Made by a program: the position numbers and the translations under genes. From assembly GCA_934512105.1 (NCBI GenBank), contig CAKSWQ010000042.1, positions 1 through 18,834 of the forward strand: 18,834 bases of DNA, read 5' to 3'. Positions 7,232 to 12,455 of this stretch are shown here, piece by piece. The DNA is from an uncultured Faecalibacterium sp. GTDB taxonomy: Bacteria; Bacillota; Clostridia; Oscillospirales; Ruminococcaceae. Below the pieces are notes generated by a model. It saw nothing but the letters and a program-made list of their open reading frames with translations, was not told the DNA's origin and did not search any database. The stretch's first letter is position 1; every line of letters starts with the position of its first letter.

Positions 7232-7290
7232 GGGGGAAAATGCGTTTTTGCGCAAAAATCCAATAGACGGATGCCGTTTCCCTCTACGCT

Positions 7291-7394
7291 CCTCCCGTGA
7301 AAAGGCCAATCGGGAAAATCCGCAGATTTTCCCGATTGGCAAATTATAAATAATTTTTCCTCTGAAAATGGTCAGAGCACAGCGGAGACCATTT
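7291..7394 (-). repeat. Two-hairpin repeat, copy 3, at 3' end of pfkB-type gene
   Basis: Minus-strand order: an 8-bp stem AAATGGTC/GACCATTT with loop TCCGCTGTGCTCT (7394-7366), an AT-rich spacer, then a perfect 16-bp stem with TGCG loop (7340-7305) and CTTTTCACGGGAGG. It begins 7 bases after the kinase stop codon and probably terminates its transcript. The 16-bp stem is identical to that of copy 4, about 1.15 kb away in the same orientation. Confidence 0.75.
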
Positions 7395-7401
7395 AAAATC
7401 G

Positions 7402-8334
7402 TTAATCTACCACCGGTACATCCAGCCCGAACTCCTGCGGGCGGAAGCGGGGACAGACGTTCTCGGTGATGCAGATGACCGAAGCGGCCAGACGGCTGCC
7501 GATCTCACAGGCTTCTGCCAGCGTTTTGCTGTAGGTCAGGCCGATGACCGTGCCGGCAAAGAAGGCGTCGCCCGCGCCGGTTGTGTCCATGACATCTACC
7601 TTTTTGGCGGGCACGATGCCGCAGCTGCCGTCCGCACAGGCGAATACCGCGCCCTGCCCGCCCATGGTCACTACCATGCTGGGAATGTTGGCGCTGCGCA
7701 CATTGCTGCTGAGCACCCGGCACATCTCGTCCGGGGAGAGGTGGTCGTAGTCATCCGAGAACAATAGCCCGGCCTCCTGCTGGTTGCAGACAAAACAATC
7801 GATCTGCTGCAAAAAATCCCGCCGCTCCATGGCGATGCTCATGTTGGAGACCACCGCAAACACCTTTTTGCCGTACTTTTTGGCGTAGCGCAGGGTCTGC
7901 TTCACTGTCTCTTTTTCGAGGTCCAGTTCCAAAGCAATGGAATCGCAGTCTGCAAAAATGGCATCGCCCTGCTCCTGTAACAGACCGGTCAGCGGGGTGG
8001 TGTCCGGCCGCTTGGAGATGGCGGCGTGTACATCGCCGTCGTTGTCAAAGATGGCCAGCCATGTGCCCATGCCGTCCGGCTTTTTCTGGATAAAGCGGGT
8101 GTTCACCTTGTGCTTTGCCAGCTTGTCGATGACGTCCTGTCCCATGCCGGTGTCGTCCACTAGCCCTACAAAGGTGGGGCGCAGCTCCACGTTGGCAATA
8201 TCCTCCACCACGTTGCGGCTCACACCGCCGTGTACCTGCTCGATGCGTCCGGCGTTGCGCCCGCCGGGGATATAGGTGGAAAGGGGATAGCCCTTGATAT
8301 CCACAAAAACAGCTCCGATGACTACGATGCCCAT
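7402..8334 (-). CDS. PfkB-family carbohydrate/nucleoside kinase
   Basis: A 310-residue ribokinase-fold kinase. The N-terminal PfkB signature is seen as GGVSRNVVEDIA (36-47), the NxxE-type element as NQQEA (184-188), and the C-terminal signature as DTTGAGDAFFAG (250-261) with catalytic base Asp256. It phosphorylates a sugar or nucleoside hydroxyl with ATP. The GGVxRNxxE form of the first motif is typical of pseudouridine-kinase-like and related sugar kinases, but no partner gene (for example a pseudouridine-5'-phosphate glycosidase) is adjacent, so the substrate is open. It has its own promoter with an overlapping palindrome. The ribosome binding site AAAGG is weak, 10 bases before ATG. Confidence 0.88.
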   Translation of the reverse strand: MGIVVIGAVFVDIKGYPLSTYIPGGRNAGRIEQVHGGVSRNVVEDIANVELRPTFVGLVDDTGMGQDVIDKLAKHKVNTRFIQKKPDGMGTWLAIFDNDGDVHAAISKRPDTTPLTGLLQEQGDAIFADCDSIALELDLEKETVKQTLRYAKKYGKKVFAVVSNMSIAMERRDFLQQIDCFVCNQQEAGLLFSDDYDHLSPDEMCRVLSSNVRSANIPSMVVTMGGQGAVFACADGSCGIVPAKKVDVMDTTGAGDAFFAGTVIGLTYSKTLAEACEIGSRLAASVICITENVCPRFRPQEFGLDVPVVD

Positions 8335-8368
8335 AAACGATAAACCTTTCTGACTTCAGTTGATTTTA

Positions 8369-8383
8369 CCTGTATTATACAGG
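8369..8383. promoter_or_regulatory. pfkB-type gene -10 box within a perfect palindrome
   Basis: The minus-strand TATAAT (8379-8374) lies inside CCTGTATTATACAGG, a perfect 7+1+7 inverted repeat. No good -35 is seen 16-18 bases upstream. A dimeric repressor bound here would block RNA polymerase directly. The regulator is not identifiable from the window. Confidence 0.5.
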
Positions 8384-8445
8384 AAGCAGAAAAAAGATGC
8401 TATCCCTTTGCCGTTTTTTGCAGAAAAATGTCTTCCACTAAGACC

Positions 8446-8545
8446 CTTCCGTGAAAAGGCCAATCGGGAAAATCCGCAGATTTTCCCGATTGGCAAATAT
8501 AAATAATCTTTCCGCTAAAAACGCCCAAAGCGCAGCGGGGGCATT
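8446..8545 (-). repeat. Two-hairpin repeat, copy 4, at 3' end of pyruvate-kinase-like gene
   Basis: Minus-strand order: stem AATGCCC/GGGCGTT (one U-G pair, which fits minus-strand RNA) around loop CCGCTGCGCTTT, then AGCGGAAAGATTATTTATATTT-type spacer, a perfect 16-bp stem with TGCG loop (8494-8459), and CTTTTCACGGAAGG. It starts 15 bases after the stop codon of the upstream gene and probably ends its transcript. Here loop bases CCGCT could also pair with spacer AGCGG. Confidence 0.75.
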
Positions 8546-8560
8546 CTGAATCCGTTTCTG

Positions 8561-9514
8561 TCACATCGCTGTGCGGGCGGTGCGCACCAGATACTCCATG
8601 GCCTGTACCGGGTATTGCCCGGCGGCGGTCTCGCCGGTGAGCATCAGGCTGGATGCACCGTCCAGTACGGCGTTGTAAATGTCGCTCACCTCGGCGCGGG
8701 TTGGCACAGCCCGGGTGTGCATACTGTCCAGCATCTGGGTCACCACCATAAAGGGCACTCCCGCCGCTCGGCAGGCGGCAGAAAGCTGCTTCTGGCAGCG
8801 GGGCAGCTCCCACAGGGGCATCGCGTTGCCAAGGTCACCCCGGGCAATGACTACTTCGTCTACCAGCGGCAAAAACTCCGGCAGTGCCTGCACGCCCGCA
8901 AGGTTTTCGATTTTGGCAAGGAGCTTCAGCTGCGGTGCACCGGCTTCTGCCAGCGCCTGCCGCAGGCTGCGGATGTCCGCTGCACCGCGCACAAAGGGCA
9001 GCATCACGCCGGTGACGCCGCAACCGGCGGCAATGGCAAGGTTCTCCTTGTCCTCGGCGGTCAGGGTGGGCATCTGGATGTCTGCCCCCGGTGCGGCCAG
9101 ACTTTTGCGGCTTTGCAGCACCCCGCCCCGCACCACGGTGCACACCAGCGCGTCCTGCTCCACAGCGTCCACACGAGCCAGCAGCTTGCCGTCATCCAGC
9201 AGCAGCTCCTGCCCGGGCTGCACGCCCTGCACCAGCACGGCAGGGCAGGGGATGCTCTGCATGCCCAGACGCACCGTCTGCCCAGCGGTCAGGGATAGCG
9301 GCTGCGGCAGACGGCCGATGCGCAGTTCCGGCCCCTGTAAATCAATGAGCAGCTTTTTGACCCCGGCTTTGCGCAGCAGCGCCAGCCAGTCCTCGTGCGC
9401 TGCCAGCGGGCCGTGAGAAAGATTCATGCGGATGCCGGTCATGCCGGCTTCCACCATCTGCTGCAAAAGCACTGCATCGGCACAGGCGGGGCCGATGGTT
9501 CCGTAAAAATCCAT
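8561..9514 (-). CDS. Pyruvate kinase-like protein lacking the C-terminal domain
   Basis: A 317-residue protein with the A and B domains of pyruvate kinase. Recognisable elements are TIGPAC (6-11), RMNLSHG (29-35), DLQGPELR (58-65), LLDDGK (105-110), AKIEN with Lys201/Glu203, ARGDLG with Asp227, TQMLDSM with Thr259, and GETAAG (294-299). Most catalytic and metal-binding residues are therefore kept; the usual TKGPEIR reads LQGPELR. The family is normally about 470 residues or more. Everything after the A domain, including the region that binds allosteric effectors, is absent, and none is found downstream in any frame before the hairpin repeat. It could be an unregulated pyruvate kinase or a paralogue with a different phosphoenolpyruvate-type substrate. 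The start has AGGAGG 5 bases upstream. Confidence 0.8.
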   Translation of the reverse strand: MDFYGTIGPACADAVLLQQMVEAGMTGIRMNLSHGPLAAHEDWLALLRKAGVKKLLIDLQGPELRIGRLPQPLSLTAGQTVRLGMQSIPCPAVLVQGVQPGQELLLDDGKLLARVDAVEQDALVCTVVRGGVLQSRKSLAAPGADIQMPTLTAEDKENLAIAAGCGVTGVMLPFVRGAADIRSLRQALAEAGAPQLKLLAKIENLAGVQALPEFLPLVDEVVIARGDLGNAMPLWELPRCQKQLSAACRAAGVPFMVVTQMLDSMHTRAVPTRAEVSDIYNAVLDGASSLMLTGETAAGQYPVQAMEYLVRTARTAM

Positions 9515-9544
9515 AATTCCTCCTGCAATTCGTGTTTTTCTTCT

Positions 9545-9554
9545 ATTGTAGCAT
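9545..9554 (-). promoter_or_regulatory. Extended -10 promoter of pyruvate-kinase-like gene
   Basis: Minus-strand TGCTACAAT contains an extended -10 (TG-N-TACAAT, -10 at 9550-9545), about 30 bases before the start codon. The -35 position is poor (ATCTTT). It lies downstream of the terminator at 9588-9624, so this gene can be transcribed independently of the upstream RNA. Confidence 0.45.
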
Positions 9555-9587
9555 GACCGCGCAGCAAAAGATAGCCCGTCTGCGCAC

Positions 9588-9624
9588 AAAAAAACACCGG
9601 AAGCCGATGCAAAGCCTCCGGTGT
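9588..9624 (-). terminator. Intrinsic terminator upstream of pyruvate-kinase-like gene
   Basis: On the minus strand an 11-bp stem (ACACCGGAGGC pairing with the segment ending CTTCCGGTGT, one G-U) closes a 9-base loop and is followed by seven T residues. It ends the transcript from the promoter at 9749-9721, and probably any readthrough from the phosphoesterase gene. Confidence 0.8.
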
Positions 9625-9714
9625 CTTTTTATGATGCCTTATGGGGTTTACTGCGATGCTTTGCACCGCCTGCGTTCAGTACAAAGCTTACAGCTCCCTC
9701 TATTTTTAAAGGTT
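9588..9714 (-). ncRNA. Candidate small RNA or attenuated leader, about 125 nt
   Basis: A strong promoter and a strong terminator bracket a stretch with no credible ORF. The 5' part folds as AGTACAA/TTGTACT enclosing two small hairpins (CCTTT/AGAGG and AGC/GCT). An 11-base segment CGGTGCAAAGC (9668-9658) is complementary to GCTTTGCATCG (9615-9605) in the terminator, giving an alternative helix that would disrupt it. It matches no RNA family I recognise. Whether it is a free small RNA or a regulated leader for the pyruvate-kinase-like gene is undecided. Confidence 0.5.
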
Positions 9715-9720
9715 GTACTT

Positions 9721-9749
9721 AGTTTACAGCATTTCGGGCAGTTCGTCAA
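9721..9749 (-). promoter_or_regulatory. Promoter of candidate small RNA
   Basis: TTGACG (9749-9744), a 17-base spacer, and TAAACT (9726-9721) on the minus strand. It lies after the end of the phosphoesterase gene and points toward the terminator at 9588-9624. Confidence 0.6.
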
Positions 9750-9797
9750 GGGCTTTTTCCAGCTTTTGCCGGGAAAAATTGGAATATCACAACATTA

Positions 9798-10343
9798 TCA
9801 CAACTGTAACTGGTGGTAGCACACACCTTCCATAGTTTTCCAGCAGGCGGTGTTTCCCTCTAAGGTCATGTAGCTGTGGGCGGTGTTTTCCTTGGGGATG
9901 CTCACAGAGCCGGGGTTTAGGTAAAGGTTCCCCTGTCCGAAGTCCGTCCACGCGGGCACATGGGTGTGGCCGTGGAGCAGGATATCCCCCGGGGTAAGGG
10001 GCGGCAGGTGGTTCAGGTTGAACACATGACCGTGGGTGACGTAGACCAGCCGCTGCCCCACCGGCAGCACGGCATAATCTGCCAGCACCGGGAAGGTGAG
10101 CACCATCTGGTCTACCTCGGCATCGCAGTTGCCGCGCACGCACAGCAGCTTGGGCGCAAGGTTGTTCAGCAGCGGGATGACCTGCTTTGGGGCGTAGTCC
10201 CGGGGCAGGTCGTTGCGGGGGCCGTGGTAGAGCAGGTCTCCCAGAAAGAGCAGGCGGTCGGCCTGCTCCCGTTCAAAGGCCTGCTGCAGCTGCTGCGCAT
10301 AATAATAGGAGCCATGCAGGTCTGATGCGATCATCCATTTCAT
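9798..10343 (-). CDS. YfcE/MJ0936-type metallophosphoesterase
   Basis: A 181-residue calcineurin-like phosphoesterase. The metal-binding motifs appear in order: SDLHG (7-11), GDLLYHGP (35-42), GNCD (91-94), THGH (108-111) and GHTHVP (134-139). Members are cytoplasmic Mn2+-dependent phosphodiesterases with broad in-vitro activity; the physiological substrate is generally unknown. GGGAGGG lies 8 bases before ATG. It is transcribed from its own promoter, divergent from the MATE gene. Confidence 0.88.
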   Translation of the reverse strand: MKWMIASDLHGSYYYAQQLQQAFEREQADRLLFLGDLLYHGPRNDLPRDYAPKQVIPLLNNLAPKLLCVRGNCDAEVDQMVLTFPVLADYAVLPVGQRLVYVTHGHVFNLNHLPPLTPGDILLHGHTHVPAWTDFGQGNLYLNPGSVSIPKENTAHSYMTLEGNTACWKTMEGVCYHQLQL

Positions 10344-10376
10344 ATATAATGCCCTCCCTCAGAGCCGGTTTGCCTT

Positions 10377-10405
10377 ATTGTAGCGCCTGCGGTAAAAATG
10401 GTCAA
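10377..10405 (-). promoter_or_regulatory. Promoter of phosphoesterase gene
   Basis: TTGACC (10405-10400), a 17-base spacer, and TACAAT (10382-10377) on the minus strand, about 30 bases before the start codon. Confidence 0.75.
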
Positions 10406-10441
10406 GTATCTACAAAAGTCATACTTTTACACTGAAACCCC

Positions 10442-10470
10442 TTGACATACCGCCGGGGATGTGGTATTCT
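10442..10470 (+). promoter_or_regulatory. Promoter of MATE leader
   Basis: A consensus TTGACA (10442-10447), 17-base spacer and TATTCT (10465-10470). The expected start point, near 10477, gives a leader of about 210 bases before the MATE start codon. Confidence 0.75.
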
Positions 10471-10476
10471 GCCAGA

Positions 10477-10654
10477 GTTGCAGCCGGCAAATATGCAGGG
10501 TGCATATCGCGGACAGCTGCCGCGATCATAAAAACCGTGTGGATTTTTACAGCAACATTGCTACTTTTCGCCACACAATGACCTTTAAAGGGTCATTGTG
10601 TGGCTTTTTTGTGCGCCGGAAACCGGCTGCAAGCCGGTGCTGCGCCTTCCACAC
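10477..10654 (+). promoter_or_regulatory. Attenuator-type leader of MATE gene
   Basis: After two small hairpins (ATATGCA/TGCATAT and CGCGG/CCGCG) the leader holds four alternating complementary segments: GTGTGG (10537-10542), CCACAC (10571-10576), GTGTGG (10598-10603) and CCACAC (10649-10654). Pairing 2:3 is part of a strong terminator; pairing 1:2 with 3:4 would avoid it. A 12-codon open frame (10493-10531) ends just before segment 1, but it has no clear ribosome binding site. I recognise no known riboswitch class. Confidence 0.5.
10570..10610 (+). terminator. Intrinsic terminator in MATE leader
   Basis: A perfect 14-bp stem (10570-10583 with 10591-10604) with a 7-base loop, followed by six T residues, lies 80 bases upstream of the MATE start codon and downstream of its promoter. 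It must be bypassed for expression from that promoter. Confidence 0.85.
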
Positions 10655-10689
10655 TTTGAATTTTTACAGATAGCAGGTGAAATTTTTCA

Positions 10690-12024
10690 ATGAACGAAAC
10701 TTTTATGAAGGAGAAGCCGGTACTGCCGCTGCTGCTCTCGATGGCGCTGCCCAATGTGCTCTCCATGCTGGTAAACAGCCTGTACAACATCGTGGACAGC
10801 CTGTTTGTGGCGCGCATCAGCGAGGACGCCATGACCGCTTTAAGTCTGGTGTTCCCCATCCAGAACTTTTCCAACGCCATTGCCATCGGCTTTGGCATCG
10901 GCATCAACGCCATGATCGCGCTGTATCTGGGCGCGGGCGACCACGAAAAGGCCGAGGTGGCCGCCACCCACGGCTTTGTGCTCAGCCTTGTGCACGGCGT
11001 GGTGATGATGGCGGTCAGCATTGCCATCATGCCCGGCTTTCTGCGCCGCTTTACGCAGGACGAGGCGCTGATCGCCGCCGGTATCACCTACTCCACCATC
11101 GTGTTCCTGTTTTTGGTCGTGAACATGGTCTCGCTGGCCTTTGAAAAGATCTTTCAGGCGGTGGGGCGCATGAAGGTGTCCATGGCCGCGCTGATCACCG
11201 GCTGCGTGTGCAATATTCTGCTGGACCCGGTGCTCATCTTCGGGCTGGGGCCGGTGCCTGCCATGGGCATTGCGGGCGCGGCCCTGGCTACCGGCATCGG
11301 TCAGGCGCTCAGCGTGGTAGTTTACCTTGTGGTCTATCTGCGCACCGAGCTGCCGGTGCGGCTGCGCCGCAGCTGTCTGCACCCGGACGCAGCGCTGGAC
11401 GGCAGACTGTATGCCATCGGCATTCCGGCGATCCTGAATCTGGCGCTGCCCTCGCTGCTGGTCACCTTCCTCAATGGGCTGCTGGCGGCTTTTTCCCAGA
11501 GCTATGTGGTGGTGCTGGGCATCTACTATAAATTGCAGACCTTTTTGTATCTGCCCGCCAACGGCTTTGTGCAGGGTATGCGCCCGCTGATCGGCTATAA
11601 CTACGGTGCGCGGGAGCACGCCCGGGTGAAAAAGCTGTTCCAGCTGACCCTGCTCATGAGTGCAGCCATCATGGCAGCGGGCACGGTCATCTGTCAGTTT
11701 GCCTCCGGGCAGCTGATGGGGCTGTTTACCCAGAACCCCGAAACCATCGCCGCCGGACAGACCGCCTTGCGCATCATCAGCATCGGCTTTGTCATCTCGG
11801 CGGTCTCCACCACCGCTTCCGGTGCGCTGGAGGGTCTGGGCAAGGGCGCAGAATCGCTGGTCATCGCGCTGTGCCGGTATGTTGTTTTCATCATGCCGCT
11901 GGCTGCGCTGCTGTGTAACTGGCTGGGCGCAGACGGCGTGTGGCACGCCTTCTGGCTTACCGAGGTGCTGGCGGCGGCGGTCTCCGGTGCGGTCTACCGC
12001 CGGGCGGTCAGCCGTAAGGACTGA
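10690..12024 (+). CDS. MATE-family efflux transporter
   Basis: A 444-residue protein with about 12 membrane segments and the two-fold MATE repeat. The N-terminal part (PLLLSMALPNVLSMLVNSLY) shows the typical start of the family, and NGFVQGMRPLIGYNYGAR (about 290-307) matches the conserved NxxxQGxxPLIGYNYGA loop of the second half. These pumps export drugs or cationic/aromatic metabolites in exchange for Na+ or H+. The ribosome binding site (AGGTGA) is weak and about 10 bases from ATG. Expression is probably controlled by the terminator-containing leader, and copy 2 of the hairpin repeat lies just after the gene. The substrate cannot be assigned. Confidence 0.88.
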   Translation: MNETFMKEKPVLPLLLSMALPNVLSMLVNSLYNIVDSLFVARISEDAMTALSLVFPIQNFSNAIAIGFGIGINAMIALYLGAGDHEKAEVAATHGFVLSLVHGVVMMAVSIAIMPGFLRRFTQDEALIAAGITYSTIVFLFLVVNMVSLAFEKIFQAVGRMKVSMAALITGCVCNILLDPVLIFGLGPVPAMGIAGAALATGIGQALSVVVYLVVYLRTELPVRLRRSCLHPDAALDGRLYAIGIPAILNLALPSLLVTFLNGLLAAFSQSYVVVLGIYYKLQTFLYLPANGFVQGMRPLIGYNYGAREHARVKKLFQLTLLMSAAIMAAGTVICQFASGQLMGLFTQNPETIAAGQTALRIISIGFVISAVSTTASGALEGLGKGAESLVIALCRYVVFIMPLAALLCNWLGADGVWHAFWLTEVLAAAVSGAVYRRAVSRKD

Positions 12025-12058
12025 GCACCGCCAGCCGCCTTACGCAGGACGATTTGGA

Positions 12059-12156
12059 ATGCGCTCCGCTTTGCTCTGCGCATAGTCAGCGGAAAAATTA
12101 TTTTATATTTCGGCACATCGGAGCGTCTGCGGACGCTCCGATGTGCCATTTTCACG
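12059..12156 (+). repeat. Two-hairpin repeat, copy 2, at 3' end of MATE gene
   Basis: Plus-strand order: stem ATGCGC/GCGCAT with loop TCCGCTTTGCTCT (12059-12083), spacer AGCGGAAAAATTATTTTATA, a perfect 16-bp stem with TGCG loop (12112-12147), then ATTTTCACG. It starts 34 bases after the MATE stop codon. Loop bases CCGCT are complementary to spacer AGCGG, which would allow a pseudoknot. The likely role is transcription termination or 3'-end protection. Confidence 0.75.
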
Positions 12157-12207
12157 AATGGGGAGTTGAAGGCAAACGGCAGCGCAGCACCTGTTTCCTA
12201 CGGCTTG

Positions 12208-12340
12208 AACCCTCTCCGTCATCGCTGCGCGATGCCACCTCCCCCGAAAGGGGGAGGTTTTGCTCTACTTACCGGAAGATGGCGAAAAGCTCCCCCCTCG
12301 GGGGAGCTGGCAAAGCCGTCAGGCTTTGACTGAGAGGGTT
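12208..12340. repeat. MITE-like repeat with 14-bp inverted ends
   Basis: The ends AACCCTCTCCGTCA and, on the other strand, AACCCTCTCAGTCA match at 13 of 14 positions. Each end continues with a small hairpin of different sequence (CATCGC/GCGATG on the left, AAAGCC/GGCTTT on the right), then CCA and a C-rich/G-rich hairpin. No ORF is inside. The right end is nearly identical, inverted, to 169-206. It follows hairpin copy 2, just as the element at 169-420 follows hairpin copy 1. Confidence 0.6.
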
Positions 12341-12365
12341 TTATGCCTGAACCCATGATTTTTCA

Positions 12366-12394
12366 TTGACACTACGGGAAAAGTACGGTAAAAT
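12366..12394 (+). promoter_or_regulatory. Promoter of AGCS symporter gene
   Basis: TTGACA (12366-12371), 17-base spacer, TAAAAT (12389-12394). A second TTGACA and a small TGACA/TGTCA hairpin follow near 12405-12421. The promoter lies just outside the MITE-like element, so the element did not supply it. Confidence 0.65.
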
Positions 12395-12455
12395 AATTTT
12401 CGTGTTTTGACAAAAACTGTCAGTGCGCAAGATATTACAGAGGATGTGGAAGTAT

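Noticed and set aside
84..8545. CRISPR array from the repeated hairpins
   Set aside because: Copies are far apart, on both strands and next to gene ends, with no regular spacers and no cas genes.
9727..9786. Minus-strand frame giving YSNFSRQKLEKALDELPEML before a stop, helix-like in composition
   Set aside because: It is bounded upstream by an in-frame TGA, has no usable start codon, and overlaps the TTGACG promoter element. It could be a gene remnant, but nothing supports translation.
10461..10673. 70-codon open frame across the MATE leader
   Set aside because: Its first start codon lies in the promoter, later starts lack a ribosome binding site, and the frame runs through the terminator hairpin. 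It resembles no known protein.
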